Shown here piece after piece: positions 1-10,946 of a DNA stretch of 64,000 bases. The notes under the pieces were generated by a model. That model was given only the letters and a program-made list of their open reading frames with translations, was not told where the DNA came from and made no database searches. Each line of letters begins with the position of its first letter. Position 1 is the first letter of the stretch. The stretch comes from Sphingomonas sp. NFR04 (lineage in GTDB: Bacteria; Pseudomonadota; Alphaproteobacteria; Sphingomonadales; Sphingomonadaceae), in NCBI RefSeq assembly GCF_900114095.1, contig NZ_FORV01000001.1:992001-1056000 (forward strand). Reading direction: 5' to 3'. Position numbers and translations under genes: made by a program.

Positions 1-93
1 TGGCTCGGCGCCGAGGACCTGCTGAAGCGTGCCGCCGGGCTCGGCAAGACCGGCTATGCCACCTATCTGCGCAAGCTGGTGGCGGCGGCATGA
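1..93 (+). CDS. rfbA: Glucose-1-phosphate thymidylyltransferase, C-terminal end (partial)
   Basis: Only the last 30 codons are in the window; the frame is open from base 1 to a TGA at 91-93. The peptide contains LGKTGYATYL, which matches the usual C-terminus of RfbA/RmlA (KTGYGQYL in many species). RfbA makes dTDP-glucose from dTTP and glucose-1-phosphate, the first step towards dTDP-L-rhamnose. The stop overlaps the rfbC start by four bases (ATGA), and rfbB and rfbD follow, which supports the call despite the short fragment. Confidence 0.85.
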   Translation, partial: WLGAEDLLKRAAGLGKTGYATYLRKLVAAA

Positions 94-656
94 CCCAGGT
101 CCATCACCACGCGCTCTCCGGCGTCATCGAGTTCACGCCGCCCAAATCCGGCGACCATCGCGGCTTCTTCTCCGAGGTGTTCAAGCAGTCGGTGCTCGAT
201 GCCGAGGGCGTCGAGGCGCGCTGGGTGCAGGACAATCAGAGCTTCTCGGCCCAGCCGGGCACCGTGCGCGGCCTGCATTTGCAGGCGCCGCCCTTCGCCC
301 AGGCCAAGCTGATCCGCGTGCTGCGCGGCGCGATCTTCGACGTCGCGGTGGATATCCGGCGCGGTTCGCCCACCTATGGCCAGTGGGCCGGCGTCGAGCT
401 GTCGGCGGAGAAGTGGAACCAGCTGCTGGTGCCCGTCGGCTATGCCCACGGCTTCATGACGCTCGTTCCCGATTGCGAGATCCTCTACAAGGTCAGCGCG
501 CGCTATGCGCCCGGCGAGGAAATGGCGATCCGCTGGGACGATCCCGATCTCGCCATCGCCTGGCCGGATATCGGCACCGAGCCCGTGCTCTCGGGCAAGG
601 ACGCGGTCGCGCCGTCCTTCGCCGAGTTCAATACCCCCTTCTTCTATCAGGGCTGA
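90..656 (+). CDS. rfbC: dTDP-4-dehydrorhamnose 3,5-epimerase
   Basis: RfbC epimerises C3 and C5 of dTDP-4-keto-6-deoxyglucose in the rhamnose pathway. The 188-residue product has the normal family length. It shows the cupin-type signature: FTPPKSGDHRGFFSEVF near the N-terminus, the active-site stretch VRGLHLQ, and PVGYAHGFM with the second His. The start is fixed by an ATGA overlap with rfbA. rfbB begins four bases after the stop, so the genes are one transcript. The enzyme is cytosolic. Confidence 0.96.
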   Translation: MTQVHHHALSGVIEFTPPKSGDHRGFFSEVFKQSVLDAEGVEARWVQDNQSFSAQPGTVRGLHLQAPPFAQAKLIRVLRGAIFDVAVDIRRGSPTYGQWAGVELSAEKWNQLLVPVGYAHGFMTLVPDCEILYKVSARYAPGEEMAIRWDDPDLAIAWPDIGTEPVLSGKDAVAPSFAEFNTPFFYQG

Positions 657-659
657 GCC

Positions 660-1724
660 ATGCAGCAGCAGACCTTCCTCGTCACCGGTGGTGCCGGCTT
701 CATCGGCTCGGCAGTGGTGCGCCACCTGGTCCGCCAGGGCGCGCGCGTCATCAATCTCGACAAGCTCACCTATGCCGGCAACCCGGCCTCGCTGACCGCG
801 ATCGAGAACGCGCCCAACTACCGCTTCGTCCATGCCGACATCGCCGACACCGCGACGATCCTGCCGCTGCTGCGCGAGGAGCAGGTCGACGTGGTGATGC
901 ACCTCGCCGCCGAGAGCCATGTCGATCGCTCGATCGACGGTCCGGGCGAGTTCATCGAGACCAATGTCGTCGGCACCTTCAAGCTGCTCCAGTCGGCGCT
1001 GCAATATTGGCGCGAGCTGGAAGGCGAGAAGCGCGACGGCTTCCGCTTCCACCACATCTCCACCGACGAAGTGTTCGGCGACCTGCCGTTCGACAGCGGC
1101 ATCTTCACCGAAGACACGCCCTATGATCCCTCCTCGCCCTATTCGGCGTCGAAGGCGGCGAGCGACCATCTCGTCCGCGCCTGGGGCCACACCTATGGCC
1201 TGCCGGTGGTGCTGTCGAACTGCTCGAACAATTACGGGCCGTTCCACTTCCCCGAGAAGCTGATCCCGCTGACCATCCTCAACGCACTCGAGGGCAAACC
1301 CCTGCCCGTCTACGGCAAGGGCGAGAATATCCGCGACTGGCTCTATGTCGACGATCACGCCAAGGCGCTGGCGACCATCGCCACCACCGGCAAGGTCGGC
1401 CAGAGCTACAATGTCGGCGGCCGCAACGAGCGGACCAACCTCCAGGTGGTCGAGACGATCTGCGACCTGCTCGACCAGCGCATTCCGCTGGCCGACGGCC
1501 GCAAGCGCCGCGAGCTGATCACCTTCGTCACCGATCGCCCCGGCCATGATCGCCGCTATGCGATCGACGCGACCAAGCTCGAGACCGAACTGGGCTGGAA
1601 GGCCGAGGAGAATTTCGACACCGGCATCGCCGCGACGATCGACTGGTATCTCGCGAACGAGTGGTGGTGGGGCCCGATCCGCTCCGGCAAGTACGCTGGC
1701 GAGCGCCTGGGCCAGACCGCCTGA
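660..1724 (+). CDS. rfbB: dTDP-glucose 4,6-dehydratase
   Basis: Extended short-chain dehydrogenase that converts dTDP-glucose to dTDP-4-keto-6-deoxyglucose using bound NAD. The 354-residue protein begins with the Rossmann motif GGAGFIGS, then has THR-type substrate motif [11 protein letters not shown], the catalytic [10 protein letters not shown] (Tyr-x3-Lys) and [14 protein letters not shown]. These are the standard RfbB signatures. It overlaps rfbD by one base (TGATG), indicating coupled translation within rfbACBD. Confidence 0.97.
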   Translation: MQQQTFLVTGGAGFIGSAVVRHLVRQGARVINLDKLTYAGNPASLTAIENAPNYRFVHADIADTATILPLLREEQVDVVMHLAAESHVDRSIDGPGEFIETNVVGTFKLLQSALQYWRELEGEKRDGFRFHHISTDEVFGDLPFDSGIFTEDTPYDPSSPYSASKAASDHLVRAWGHTYGLPVVLSNCSNNYGPFHFPEKLIPLTILNALEGKPLPVYGKGENIRDWLYVDDHAKALATIATTGKVGQSYNVGGRNERTNLQVVETICDLLDQRIPLADGRKRRELITFVTDRPGHDRRYAIDATKLETELGWKAEENFDTGIAATIDWYLANEWWWGPIRSGKYAGERLGQTA

Positions 1725-2605
1725 TGCGCATCCTCGTCACCGGGCATGACGGCCAGGTCGCCCAGGCGCTGGCCGAGCAGGCGCAGGGCCATGAGCTGGT
1801 CTTCACCACCTATCCCGACTTCGACCTCTCCAAGCCGGAGACGATCGAAGCCGCAGTGGCGCGGATCCAGCCCGAGCTGATCGTCTCGGCGGCCGCCTAT
1901 ACCGCCGTGGACAAGGCCGAGAGCGAGCCCGAGCTGGCGATGGCGATCAACGGCGACGGCCCCGGCGTGCTGGCGCGCGCGGGCGCGAAGATCGGTGCCC
2001 CGATCATCCATCTGTCGACCGATTATGTGTTCGACGGCAGCCTCGATCGCCCCTGGCGCGAGGACGACCCCACCGGCCCGCTCGGCGTCTATGGCGCGAC
2101 CAAGCTGGCCGGCGAGCAGGCGGTGCAGGCCTCGGGCGCAGACCATGCCGTGCTGCGGCTCGCCTGGGTCTACAGCCCGTTCGGCGCCAACTTCGTCAAG
2201 ACGATGCTGCGCCTCGCCGAGACGCGCGATACGCTCAACGTCGTCGAGGACCAGCGCGGCTGCCCGAGCTCGGCGCTCGACATCGCGACGGCGATCCTGA
2301 CGGTGGTCGATCACTGGCAACGCGAAGGCACGACCAGCGGTCTCTATCACTTCACCGGCTCCGGCGAGACCAACTGGGCCGATTTCGCCCGCGCGATCTT
2401 CGCGGAGAGTGCAAAGCATGACGGCCCGACCGCCGAGGTGTCCGGCATCCCCACCTCGGGCTATCCAACGCCCGCCAAGCGCCCGGCCAATTCCCGCCTC
2501 GACTGCACCCGCTTCGCCGAAACCTTCGGCTACCGCGCGCCGGCATGGCAGGAGTCGCTGGCGGTGGTAGTGGACCGGCTGTTCGCCGCAGGCCGCCCGG
2601 CTTAA
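1724..2605 (+). CDS. rfbD: dTDP-4-dehydrorhamnose reductase
   Basis: Last enzyme of dTDP-L-rhamnose synthesis, reducing the 4-keto group with NAD(P)H. The ATG at 1724 is chosen because it overlaps the rfbB stop and places ILVTGHDGQVAQAL, the nucleotide-binding motif, at the N-terminus. An upstream in-frame start at 1661 would lie deep inside rfbB. STDYVFDG and the catalytic YGATKLAGEQ (Tyr-x3-Lys) are present. At 293 residues the length is normal. Rhamnose made here probably feeds exopolysaccharide or cell-surface glycans. Confidence 0.96.
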   Translation: MRILVTGHDGQVAQALAEQAQGHELVFTTYPDFDLSKPETIEAAVARIQPELIVSAAAYTAVDKAESEPELAMAINGDGPGVLARAGAKIGAPIIHLSTDYVFDGSLDRPWREDDPTGPLGVYGATKLAGEQAVQASGADHAVLRLAWVYSPFGANFVKTMLRLAETRDTLNVVEDQRGCPSSALDIATAILTVVDHWQREGTTSGLYHFTGSGETNWADFARAIFAESAKHDGPTAEVSGIPTSGYPTPAKRPANSRLDCTRFAETFGYRAPAWQESLAVVVDRLFAAGRPA

Positions 2606-2613
2606 CCCTTCGA

Positions 2614-2628
2614 TAGTTTCGGAAACTA
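2614..2628. promoter_or_regulatory. 15-bp perfect palindrome behind rfbD
   Basis: TAGTTTCGGAAACTA is a perfect 7+1+7 inverted repeat starting nine bases after the rfbD stop and about 48 bases before the next start. There is no following T-run, so it is not a clear terminator. It could be an operator for the downstream membrane-protein gene or chance. The function is inferred. Confidence 0.25.
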
Positions 2629-2675
2629 CCGCCCCCGGGTATCAAGGACATGTTCCAAGATACTGGGGGATAAGG

Positions 2676-3242
2676 GTGCATCAGATTCACACGCTGTCCG
2701 AGACGGAGCGCCGCTGGTTGTTCGGCGGCGCGATGTTTGGCGTGCTGCTCACGCTGATCCTGACGGTGGAATCGGCCGATCCGATCACCACCTTCCTCGC
2801 GGCAATTGGCGCGATCGGGCAGGTCGGCATCGCGCTGGCGCTCTATTTCGTCAACCGCGCGCAGTGGAAGCTGCAGGAGCATCTCGCGCAGGAGGAAGTG
2901 CGGCAGGCGGCAGAACGGCAACGCCTCGCCCGGCAGGCCACGCTGGACGGCGTCCGCGAGGAGATTGACCTCTTCTATCGCAGCTGGGACGTGGGCCCGC
3001 GCGAGGAATGCTACGACAGGATGAGCGATTACCTGTTCCAGCTCAGGGTGGGCCTGGGCTTCGAGGATTCCCGCACCATCCGGAAATTCCTGCGCTTCTC
3101 GTCCGACATCGTCGCGCAGATGGAAACCAGGGAGGGCCGCGACGCAATAGGCCGCCGCATGGAGGCGTGGCGCAACGCGGCCAACACCGTGCTGCGGCTG
3201 GTCGGCGCGGCGCCGCTCGACTTCGGGAAGCGCCGGGATTGA
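2676..3242 (+). CDS. Small membrane protein, unknown function
   Basis: I do not recognise this 188-residue protein. Two hydrophobic stretches lie near the N-terminus (about residues 16-32 and 38-60), followed by a highly charged, probably helical cytoplasmic part of about 125 residues rich in Gln, Glu and Arg. A GTG start is used, preceded by GGGGGATAAGG, which provides a good ribosome binding site. It stands alone after the rhamnose operon. The layout resembles generic membrane-anchored DUF proteins with a helical C-terminus. Confidence 0.7.
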   Translation: MHQIHTLSETERRWLFGGAMFGVLLTLILTVESADPITTFLAAIGAIGQVGIALALYFVNRAQWKLQEHLAQEEVRQAAERQRLARQATLDGVREEIDLFYRSWDVGPREECYDRMSDYLFQLRVGLGFEDSRTIRKFLRFSSDIVAQMETREGRDAIGRRMEAWRNAANTVLRLVGAAPLDFGKRRD

Positions 3243-3272
3243 CAGGAAATCCCGCAATTAGGGTTGCCGCTT

Positions 3273-4208
3273 GTGTCCCCCGCCCCTAACCCTCGCCCGG
3301 TGTCCGAAGCCCGTCCCGATCGCATCGCCACCGGCCTGGCGCTCCGCCTCTTCGCCATTGCCTGCATGTCGACGATGTCGGCGCTCATCAAGATGTCGGA
3401 ACTGCGCGGCGCCTCGCTGATCGAGACGATGTTCCATCGCCAGCTATGGGCGGTGCCGCTGGTCACGCTATGGGTAGCGATGGGCCCCGGTCTCAAGTCG
3501 CTCAAGACGCAGCGCTTCGGCGCGCATGTCTGGCGCACCGCGGTGGGGCTTACCGGCATGATCTTCACCTTCGGCGCGGTGATCCTGCTGCCGCTGGCCG
3601 AAGCGCAGACCTTCCAGTTCACCGTGCCGATCTTCGCCACGCTGCTCGGCGCGCTGATCCTCGGCGAGCCGACCGGCTGGCACCGCTGGGGCGCGGTGAT
3701 CCTGGGCTTTGTCGGCGTGCTGATCGTGGTGCAGCCGGGGCAGGAGACGATTCCGCTGTTCGGCGCGTTCGTGGGACTGATGGCGGCGCTGTTCGTCGCC
3801 ATCGTGGCGATCACGCTCCGCCAGATCGGCAAGACCGAAACCGCCGGCACGACGGTGTTCTGGTTCTCGCTGCTCTCGGTGCCGGTGCTCGGCGCGATCT
3901 ACGCCTTCAACTACCGACCGCACGATGCCGAGACCTGGGCGATCCTGATCGCCACCGGGCTGGTGGGCGGCGTCGGCCAGCTGGCGCTGACCGGCGCGAT
4001 GCGCTTCGCCCCCGTCTCGGCCGTGGTGCCGATGGACTATTCGGGGCTGATCTGGGCGACGCTGTACGGCTGGCTGCTGTTCGACGTATTCCCGACCTTC
4101 TCGACCTGGCTCGGCGCACCGGTGATCATCGCCAGCGGGCTCTACATCGTCTATCGCGAGCAGAAGCTGGCGCGGGGACGCGCTAGCTACGCCGAAACGC
4201 CACTATGA
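3273..4208 (+). CDS. EamA/DMT-family transporter
   Basis: Drug/metabolite-transporter superfamily permease of about 311 residues with roughly ten hydrophobic segments arranged as two EamA halves (about 30-165 and 175-305). The second half ends in [18 protein letters not shown], typical of RhaT/EamA members. The substrate cannot be predicted. Start choice is uncertain: GTG at 3273 has AGGG nine bases upstream, while TTG at 3264 and GTG at 3300 are also in frame. Its 3' end overlaps the convergent methyltransferase by 26 bases. Confidence 0.88.
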   Translation: MSPAPNPRPVSEARPDRIATGLALRLFAIACMSTMSALIKMSELRGASLIETMFHRQLWAVPLVTLWVAMGPGLKSLKTQRFGAHVWRTAVGLTGMIFTFGAVILLPLAEAQTFQFTVPIFATLLGALILGEPTGWHRWGAVILGFVGVLIVVQPGQETIPLFGAFVGLMAALFVAIVAITLRQIGKTETAGTTVFWFSLLSVPVLGAIYAFNYRPHDAETWAILIATGLVGGVGQLALTGAMRFAPVSAVVPMDYSGLIWATLYGWLLFDVFPTFSTWLGAPVIIASGLYIVYREQKLARGRASYAETPL

Positions 4209-4812
4209 GGTTGTTGGCGGGCATCGCCACCCGCCGGTCGAACGCCAGGCCTTGCGCCGCCGCCGCTGCGACCACATCGTTTAGCAACCGCAGCCCCCAT
4301 TCGGCATTGCGCGCGCGCAGCGACTGGTCGAATTCCTCGTTCGACGGCGCGGTGGGCACCCCCGCCTCGCGATAGGGCCCGTAGAGGATCAGCGGGCCGC
4401 CCGGCGGCAGCAGCCGCCCCGCCCCGGCCATCAGCCCCAGCGTCGCCGCCCACGGGCTGATATGGACCATGTTGATGCACAGGACCGCATCGGCATGGGC
4501 GACCGGCCACGCCGCCGCCGCCGCATCGAGCGCGAGCGGCGGGCGGACATTGGCCAGCCCCGCGCACCATGCGGCGATCGAGGCGAGCGCATCGGGATCC
4601 GGGTCGGTCGGATGCCATTCGAGCTTGGGGAAATGCTCGGCGAAATAGGCGCAATGCTCGCCGCTGCCGCTCGCCACTTCAAGCACGCGACCGGATGCGG
4701 GGAGCAGTTCGCCGAGCATCGTCGCGATCGCCGCGCGGTTGCGCAGTGTCGCGGGGGCATGGCGCCGCACGCCTTCAGGGGGCGCCAGCCAGCTGCGGTC
4801 GCGATCGCTCAT
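4183..4812 (-). CDS. DUF938 family SAM-dependent methyltransferase
   Basis: A 209-residue class I methyltransferase-fold protein. [11 protein letters not shown] is the SAM-binding glycine-rich motif, followed by [18 protein letters not shown] and [11 protein letters not shown] are characteristic of the DUF938 family. The substrate is unknown. The start at 4812 overlaps the stop of the upstream CcdC-like gene by four bases (ATGA), so the two genes form a coupled pair on the minus strand. Confidence 0.9.
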   Translation of the reverse strand: MSDRDRSWLAPPEGVRRHAPATLRNRAAIATMLGELLPASGRVLEVASGSGEHCAYFAEHFPKLEWHPTDPDPDALASIAAWCAGLANVRPPLALDAAAAAWPVAHADAVLCINMVHISPWAATLGLMAGAGRLLPPGGPLILYGPYREAGVPTAPSNEEFDQSLRARNAEWGLRLLNDVVAAAAAQGLAFDRRVAMPANNLIVAFRRS

Positions 4813-5312
4813 GCGGCGGCGCGCGCCTGTTCGAGCAAGCGCTTGCCCCGCAGGTACATCTCCACCCGCATCGCGCTGAACAGCCCCAGCGCCATCGTGC
4901 CGAACGCCTGGGTCAGCAGCATCACGTCGAGGTGTAGCGCCGAACCCTCGGCCTGGCCGACCAGCTTGATCGCGATCAGCGCGACGATGAACAGCAGCCC
5001 GCCGAGCGACGCCTTCTGGTTGAGCTGGTGCGTGGCGGGATCGACCGAGAGGTGCATCATCCTGCCCCGCTGCCACCCCAGCCCCGCGCCGACCACCAGC
5101 GCGGCGGCACACAGCGCCCAGCCGCCGAGGCTCGGCGGCGCCTGCAGGAGCAACGCCCCCACCAGCACCGCATAGAGCGCCGGCACGATCCAAAGTCGCT
5201 CGAGGGTGAGCGGCCGCGCCTTCGACATGCGGCGGATGCGCAGCGCGAGGATCAGCCCCACGACGAGCGCGGTGATGCCATATTGGATGAGGTGCGGTGT
5301 ATCGAGCTGCAT
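4809..5312 (-). CDS. CcdC-like (DUF1453) integral membrane protein
   Basis: A 167-residue membrane protein with four to five hydrophobic segments (about residues 7-25, 38-55, 60-78, 105-125 and 133-150). The ATG at 5312 is preferred over an upstream in-frame start because GGGGGGA lies just before it and the upstream extension is not membrane-like. The pattern [12 protein letters not shown] after the first segment and ERLWIVP resemble the CcdC/DUF1453 family, historically linked to cytochrome c maturation without firm function. Translation is coupled to the methyltransferase downstream. Confidence 0.65.
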   Translation of the reverse strand: MQLDTPHLIQYGITALVVGLILALRIRRMSKARPLTLERLWIVPALYAVLVGALLLQAPPSLGGWALCAAALVVGAGLGWQRGRMMHLSVDPATHQLNQKASLGGLLFIVALIAIKLVGQAEGSALHLDVMLLTQAFGTMALGLFSAMRVEMYLRGKRLLEQARAAA

Positions 5313-5390
5313 GGCGGAGTCCCCCCGGATCGATGCGATGCAGCATAGGGGGAAGCGCGGCCGCGTCAAAACCCGGTTTGCAGGCGCTGT

Positions 5391-5420
5391 CCCGGACCGC
5401 GACGCCTGTCGCGGCCCGGG
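5391..5420 (-). terminator. Strong GC hairpin after the peptidase gene
   Basis: An imperfect inverted repeat (arms 5391-5402 and 5409-5420) lies just beyond the stop of the S9 peptidase on the minus strand. It could stop transcription of that gene, but there is no U-rich tail, so intrinsic termination is only a possibility. Confidence 0.35.
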
Positions 5421-5429
5421 CACAGGACG

Positions 5430-7769
5430 TCAGTTGCCCGGGCGCTCGATCCGGTATTCCTTCGGGGGCGTCGCGCCCATCAGGTTCGTGACGAAATAGT
5501 CCCAGCGGCGGCGCATCATGTAATAGGACTGGTCGCCATAGCCGTGGTGCGCGCGCGGAAAGAGCACCAGGTCGAAGTCCTTGTTGGCCTTTTCCAGCGC
5601 ATCGACCACCAGCAGCGTCGACGACACCGGCACATTGTCGTCGAGCATGCCATGCGCCAGCAGCAGCTTGCCCTTCAGGTTCTTCGCAATGTCCTGGTTG
5701 GCCTGCAGGTCATAGTTGCTCTTGTCGCCTTGGCGCTCGAGCAGGCCGAGATATTTCTCGTAGAAATCGTCCTCATAATTGCGGTTGTCGTGGTTGCCGC
5801 TCTCGGCGATGCCGACCTTGAAGAAATCGGGATAGAGGAACATCGCCGCCGCGGTCGCATTGCCGCCGCCCGAATGGCCCCAGATGCCGACGCGATCGAG
5901 GTCGAGCCAGGCGTAGCGCTTGGCCAGATCCTCAATGCCGCTCTTCTGGTCGGGCACCGCCTGCTTGCCCATGTCGCGGTAGTAATAGTCCTGGAAGGCC
6001 TTGGACCGGCGCGGCGTGCCCAGCGCGTCGATCTCGACCACGGCGAAGCCCAGCTGCGCCAGCGCCCCCGCATCCCCCTGCGCCGCGGCGAACTGCCGCG
6101 AGGGGATGGTCCCCATGAACGGGCCCGGATAGATATAGTCGATCACCGGATATTTGCGCTGCGGATCGAGGCCCGCCGGCTTGAACAACAGGCCGTGGCA
6201 CACGGTCTTGCCGTCGCTGCACTGGACGGCGATGCTCTCCGGCGCCTGCCAGCCCGCCGCCTGCAGCCGCGTCACGTCGCCCTTCGCCAGCTGCTGGACG
6301 ACCGAACCGTCGGCGCGGCGCAGCACGGCGGTCTGCGGCGCTTGCGGGGTCGAATAGATGTCGACGAAATAGCGCCCGTCGCTGGACGGGAACGCGATAT
6401 GATCCTGCTTCTCCGGGGTCAGCAGCTTCGGCGCCCCGCTCTTCAGGTCGATCGCATAGATGCTACGATAATAGAGATCGGTGCCCGGTTCGCGCCCGAC
6501 ACCCGCCACCAGCATCTTGCCGCTGCGCTCGTCGATATAGACCGGGTGGTCGACATTCCACGGGCCCTGGGTCACCTGGCGGATCAGCTTGCCGGTGGCG
6601 GCGCTGTACAGATAATAATGGCCCCAGTCGTCGCGCTGCGACCACCACAGGATCTCGCCGCGCTCGGACAGGTAGCGCCAGTTGATCCCTTCGTCGTTAT
6701 AGCCGCTGTCGAACCAGGTCGGCACGGTCTCGGTGAACAGGTCGCGCACCGCGCCGTTGGCCGCATCAGCGATGCGCACGGTTTCCACCTTGTGATCGCG
6801 CGAGGTGGAGACGAAGGCGAGCGTCTTCGCGTCCTTCGCCCATTGCATGTCCTGCGGCCCCTCGCCGCACACCACGTCGTCGCACAGCGAGGAGCGGTGC
6901 GGCTCCGCCGGCATCTTGAGGCGGATGACCTGCGCCGCATCGACGTCGACGATGACCCGCTGGATCTGAATGATCTCCTTGTCGCCGACGAACGGGTATT
7001 TCCACGTTTCGACCTGCGAATGGCCGACCTGGGTGGTGGTGGTGGAGAAGTCCGCCACCGCGCGCTGGTCATGCTGGAAGGTCGCCAGCTTCTTCGAATC
7101 CGGCGACCAGATCACAATCGCCTGGTCCGAATGCTTCCAGCCGGCATTGTCCGTCGCGTAGCCGAAATCCTTGACGCCGTCGGTGGTCAGCTGCCGCTCC
7201 GCGCCCGTCGCCATATCGCGGACCCACAGGTTCCAGTCGCGCACGAAGGCGGCGCGCTTGCCGTCCGGCGAGAGCACCGCGTCGGCCGGGCCCTGCTGCG
7301 CCAGATAACCGGCGATCTGCCCGGCGCTGGGCGCGGCTGACTCCTTGCAGCCATAGGGCTGCACCATCGCGCACGCATAGCGCTTGCCGTCGACGCTGAG
7401 CACCGCGCTGTTCTTTGCGAGGTCCGGCGCGAAATCGCTGATGTAGAGCTTGGCCGGGTCCTGTTCCTTCAGGCCGGCAGCGTTCAGCGACGTGAGCAGT
7501 GCCGTGGTCTCGAAGGCGGCTTTCTTGGTGCGCTTGGCGGCGTCGACCAGCATGATGGTCGGCACGCCGTGATCGGTGTCGACATACCAGAAGCGGCTTG
7601 CATCGATCCAATGCGCCGAGCGCACCGCACGGTCGACCAGCGGTGCGGTCCACGGCGCCAGCTGGTGCGCGGCGCGGCTATAGTCGGCGTCGGTCAGTAC
7701 CGGGGGTTGCTGCGCGGTCGCCGTGCCGGCGGTCAGGGAAGCCAGAAGACAGCAGGCGATCAGGCGCAT
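5430..7769 (-). CDS. Secreted S9 family dipeptidyl peptidase (DPP IV-like)
   Basis: A 779-residue serine peptidase with a Sec signal peptide ([20 protein letters not shown]), which fixes the start at 7769. The N-terminal two thirds is the eight-bladed beta-propeller (DPPIV_N); the C-terminal part from about residue 540 is the alpha/beta hydrolase domain. The catalytic Ser lies in GHSGGG at about residue 633, Asp in GMLDDNVP and His in RAHHGYG. Four Cys in the propeller suggest disulfides, consistent with a periplasmic place. It likely cleaves X-Pro or X-Ala dipeptides from peptides during nutrient scavenging. Confidence 0.93.
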   Translation of the reverse strand: MRLIACCLLASLTAGTATAQQPPVLTDADYSRAAHQLAPWTAPLVDRAVRSAHWIDASRFWYVDTDHGVPTIMLVDAAKRTKKAAFETTALLTSLNAAGLKEQDPAKLYISDFAPDLAKNSAVLSVDGKRYACAMVQPYGCKESAAPSAGQIAGYLAQQGPADAVLSPDGKRAAFVRDWNLWVRDMATGAERQLTTDGVKDFGYATDNAGWKHSDQAIVIWSPDSKKLATFQHDQRAVADFSTTTTQVGHSQVETWKYPFVGDKEIIQIQRVIVDVDAAQVIRLKMPAEPHRSSLCDDVVCGEGPQDMQWAKDAKTLAFVSTSRDHKVETVRIADAANGAVRDLFTETVPTWFDSGYNDEGINWRYLSERGEILWWSQRDDWGHYYLYSAATGKLIRQVTQGPWNVDHPVYIDERSGKMLVAGVGREPGTDLYYRSIYAIDLKSGAPKLLTPEKQDHIAFPSSDGRYFVDIYSTPQAPQTAVLRRADGSVVQQLAKGDVTRLQAAGWQAPESIAVQCSDGKTVCHGLLFKPAGLDPQRKYPVIDYIYPGPFMGTIPSRQFAAAQGDAGALAQLGFAVVEIDALGTPRRSKAFQDYYYRDMGKQAVPDQKSGIEDLAKRYAWLDLDRVGIWGHSGGGNATAAAMFLYPDFFKVGIAESGNHDNRNYEDDFYEKYLGLLERQGDKSNYDLQANQDIAKNLKGKLLLAHGMLDDNVPVSSTLLVVDALEKANKDFDLVLFPRAHHGYGDQSYYMMRRRWDYFVTNLMGATPPKEYRIERPGN

Positions 7770-7932
7770 CGAGAGACTTTCCGAGGAGAGGAGTCGGCCA
7801 GCCGCAGGAAGGAGGGCCGAATGTCCATCACCCGCCGCTTCCCCCATGCGGACCCGCGCAGTGTGGACGGGCGCGACCTGTATGCAGAGCAGGCACCGCT
7901 ACCGCAAGAGTCCCAGCGCCGTCCCCAGACGC

Positions 7933-7970
7933 AAAACGCCGGCTGGAAGCGGGGGCTTCCAGCCGGCGTG
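7933..7970 (-). terminator. Rho-independent terminator of the gcv operon
   Basis: A perfect 14-bp inverted repeat (7936-7949 and 7956-7969) with a six-base loop. On the minus strand it is followed by TTTT (complement of 7933-7936). It lies about 40 bases beyond the gcvPB stop, so it closes the glycine cleavage operon. Confidence 0.8.
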
Positions 7971-8006
7971 TGCGACCCTCTCTCGGGGGGGTAACGGGTC
8001 GGGAGC

Positions 8007-9578
8007 TTACTCGGCCGCTTCGGCCGGGGCCGCGTCCTTGTAGGCGAGCACCGGCTTGCGCGCGGCGAGCGTCTCGTCGAGGCGGCGGCGGGGGGCGAAA
8101 TGGGGAGCGCTCTTCAGCGCCGCCTCGCCCTGCTTGGCCTTGGTCGCGACGTTGCGGAACGCGCCGATGAACTGGTCGAGCGCCGCCTTGCTCTCGGTCT
8201 CGGTCGGCTCGACCAGCATCGCGCCGTGGACGACCAGCGGGAAATACACCGTCATCGGGTGATAGCCCTCGTCGATCAGCCCCTTGGCGATGTCGATGGT
8301 CGAGAAGCCCTCGGGCAGGCCCTTGTCGCTGAAGATCGCCTCATGCATGCACGGGCCGGTCTTGGCGAAGGGCGCGTCGAGCACGTCCTCCATCGAGCGC
8401 AGCACATAATTGGCGTTGAGCACCGAATCCTCGGCGACCTGGCGCAGGCCGTCGGCGCCGTGGCTGAGGATATAGGTCAGCGCGCGGGTGAACATGCCCA
8501 TCTGGCCGTGGAAGGCAGTCATGCGGCCGAAGGTGCCGGCATGATGCTCCTCGGCATTCTCTTCCTCGACGATGCGATAGCCTTCACCCGTCTTCTCGAC
8601 GAACGGCAGCGGCGCATAGGGCGCGAGCGCCGCCGACAGCACCACCGGACCCGAACCCGGGCCGCCGCCGCCATGCGGGGTGGAGAAGGTCTTGTGCAGG
8701 TTGATGTGCATCGCATCGACGCCGAGGTCACCCGGACGGACCCGGCCGACGATCGCGTTGAAGTTGGCGCCGTCGCAATAGACATAGCCGCCGGCGGCAT
8801 GGACCGCGTCGGAAATGTCCTTGAGGTCCGGCTCGAACAGCCCGCAGGTGTTCGGGTTGGTGATCATCACGCCGGCGATGTCCGGCCCCAGCCGCGCCTT
8901 GAGCGCCGCCACGTCGACCCGGCCTTCCGGCGTCGCGGGGATGTCCTCCACCGCGAAGCCGGCAAAGGCCGCCGTCGCCGGGTTGGTGCCGTGCGCCGAT
9001 TCCGGCACCAGCATGATGCGGCGCGCGGTCTCGCCCTTGGCATCGAGCGCGGCGCGGATCGCCAGCACGCCGCAGAGTTCGCCGTGCGCGCCGGCCTTGG
9101 GGCTCATCGCCACCGCCTGCATGCCGGTGAGCGTGATCAGCCAGTGCGCGAGCTGGTCGATCGCCTCCAGCGCGCCCTGCACGGTATCGACCGGCTGGAG
9201 CGGATGGATGTCGGCGAAGCCCGGCAGGCGCGCCATCCGCTCGTTCAGCCGCGGATTGTGCTTCATCGTGCAGCTGCCCAGCGGGAATAGGCCGAGGTCG
9301 ATCGCATAGTTCTGGCGGCTGAGGCGGGTATAGTGGCGCACCGTCTCCGGCTCGGACAGGCCCGGCAGGCCGATCGGCTTGCTCCGCTCCATGCCGGCGA
9401 GGCGCGACTTGCCTGCAGGGGCCTCACCGAAATCGACCCCGGTGGTGTCGGCCGAACCGATCTCGAAGATCAGCGCCTCTTCCAGCATCAGCGCGCGGTT
9501 GCCGGTGAAGGTGGCGGCGTCGCTTTCGCCGGCCTGCGGCGTGGTGGGGCGCCAGCCCGACTGGTTGATCGTGCTCAT
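8007..9578 (-). CDS. gcvPB: Glycine dehydrogenase (decarboxylating) subunit 2
   Basis: PLP-carrying half of the P-protein of the glycine cleavage system. It decarboxylates glycine and passes the aminomethyl group to lipoyl-GcvH. The 523-residue product has the PLP-lysine stretch [18 protein letters not shown] (Lys near 296), SCTMKHNPR and NPNTCGLFE. The ATG at 9578 overlaps the gcvPA stop by four bases, which fixes the start. It is the last gene of the operon gcvT-gcvH-gcvPA-gcvPB and is followed by a terminator. Confidence 0.97.
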   Translation of the reverse strand: MSTINQSGWRPTTPQAGESDAATFTGNRALMLEEALIFEIGSADTTGVDFGEAPAGKSRLAGMERSKPIGLPGLSEPETVRHYTRLSRQNYAIDLGLFPLGSCTMKHNPRLNERMARLPGFADIHPLQPVDTVQGALEAIDQLAHWLITLTGMQAVAMSPKAGAHGELCGVLAIRAALDAKGETARRIMLVPESAHGTNPATAAFAGFAVEDIPATPEGRVDVAALKARLGPDIAGVMITNPNTCGLFEPDLKDISDAVHAAGGYVYCDGANFNAIVGRVRPGDLGVDAMHINLHKTFSTPHGGGGPGSGPVVLSAALAPYAPLPFVEKTGEGYRIVEEENAEEHHAGTFGRMTAFHGQMGMFTRALTYILSHGADGLRQVAEDSVLNANYVLRSMEDVLDAPFAKTGPCMHEAIFSDKGLPEGFSTIDIAKGLIDEGYHPMTVYFPLVVHGAMLVEPTETESKAALDQFIGAFRNVATKAKQGEAALKSAPHFAPRRRLDETLAARKPVLAYKDAAPAEAAE

Positions 9579-10933
9579 GCCAGCACCTCCTCGAGTGCGG
9601 AGGCAAGCGTCTCGACGTCCTCCTCCGTGGTGGTTTCGGTGACCGCGACGACGAGGCCGTTCTGGAGTTCCTCGACGCCCGGATAGAGGCGGCCGAGCGA
9701 CACGCCGGCCAGGATGCCCTTGTCGGCCAGCTGGCGGACGACCGGGCGCGCTTCCTTGGAAAGCTTCAGCGTGAACTCGTTGAAGAACCGGTCGGTGACC
9801 AGTTCCACCCCGTCCACTTCGGCCAGGCGATCGGCGGCCGCGCTGGCGCCGACATGGTTGAGCTCGGCGAGCTGGCGCAGGCCCTTCTCGCCCAGCAGCG
9901 TCATGTGCACCGACATGGCGAGCGCGCACAGCACCGAGCTGGTGCAGATGTTCGACGTCGCCTTTTCGCGGCGGATATGTTGCTCGCGGGTGGAGAGCGT
10001 CAGCACGAAGCCGCGCTTGCCGCTGGCGTCCACGGTCTCACCGCAGAGGCGGCCCGGCATCTGGCGGACCAGCTTTTCCGAGCAGGCGAACAGGCCGACA
10101 TAAGGACCGCCGAACTGCAGGCCGACGCCGAGCGACTGGCCCTCGCCGACGACGATGTCCGCGCCCATTTCGCCCGGTGCCCGAATCGCGCCCAGCGCCA
10201 CCGGCTCGGTGACGACGGCGATCAGCAGCGCCTTCTTGGCATGGCAGGCCTCGGCCAGCGCCGACATGTCCTCGATGCGGCCGAGAATGTCCGGATACTG
10301 GACGACGACGCACGAGGTATCGGCGTCGATCGCGTTGATCAGGTCGAGCGTGTCGGGCTCGGGGCTGAACGTCGGCACACCGGTGACGAGCTGGTCGCCG
10401 GTGAAGCGCGCCATCGTCTTGGCGACCGAGACATAATGCGGGTGCAGGCCGCCCGAGAGGATCGCCTTGCCGCGCTTGGTGACGCGGCGCGCCATCGAGA
10501 TCGCTTCCCAGCACGCGGTCGAGCCGTCGTACATCGAGGCATTGGCGACGTCGCAGCCGAGCAGCCGGGCGATCTGGCTCTGGAACTCGAACATCATCTG
10601 CAGCGTGCCCTGCGCGATTTCCGGCTGGTAGGGCGTGTAGGCGGTAAGGAACTCGCCGCGCTGGATGAGGTGATCGACCGAGGCCGGCACATGGTGGCGA
10701 TAGGCCCCTGCCCCGAGGAAGAACGGCGCTTCGCCGGCCGCCAGGTTCTTGCGCGCGAGCGCAGTCATGTGGCGTTCGACCGCGAGCTCCGACGCATGCA
10801 TCGGCAGGCCGGCGATCGGCCCGCTAAGGCGGGCGCTTTCGGGCACGTCGACGAACAGATCGTCGATCGACTGGGCGCCGATCGTGCCAAGCATCGCCTG
10901 ACGGTCGGCCGGGGTAAGGGGCAGGTAGCGCAT
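9575..10933 (-). CDS. gcvPA: Glycine dehydrogenase (decarboxylating) subunit 1
   Basis: Partner half of the split P-protein; with GcvPB it forms the heterotetrameric decarboxylase. The 452-residue product begins [16 protein letters not shown] and carries [26 protein letters not shown] and DGSTACWEA, all typical of this subunit. The start at 10933 is preferred because further upstream the frame runs into repeat sequence. Unusually, a 264-bp gap filled with palindromic repeats separates it from gcvH within the operon. Confidence 0.97.
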   Translation of the reverse strand: MRYLPLTPADRQAMLGTIGAQSIDDLFVDVPESARLSGPIAGLPMHASELAVERHMTALARKNLAAGEAPFFLGAGAYRHHVPASVDHLIQRGEFLTAYTPYQPEIAQGTLQMMFEFQSQIARLLGCDVANASMYDGSTACWEAISMARRVTKRGKAILSGGLHPHYVSVAKTMARFTGDQLVTGVPTFSPEPDTLDLINAIDADTSCVVVQYPDILGRIEDMSALAEACHAKKALLIAVVTEPVALGAIRAPGEMGADIVVGEGQSLGVGLQFGGPYVGLFACSEKLVRQMPGRLCGETVDASGKRGFVLTLSTREQHIRREKATSNICTSSVLCALAMSVHMTLLGEKGLRQLAELNHVGASAAADRLAEVDGVELVTDRFFNEFTLKLSKEARPVVRQLADKGILAGVSLGRLYPGVEELQNGLVVAVTETTTEEDVETLASALEEVLA

Positions 10934-10946
10934 GGACTGTCCTACT

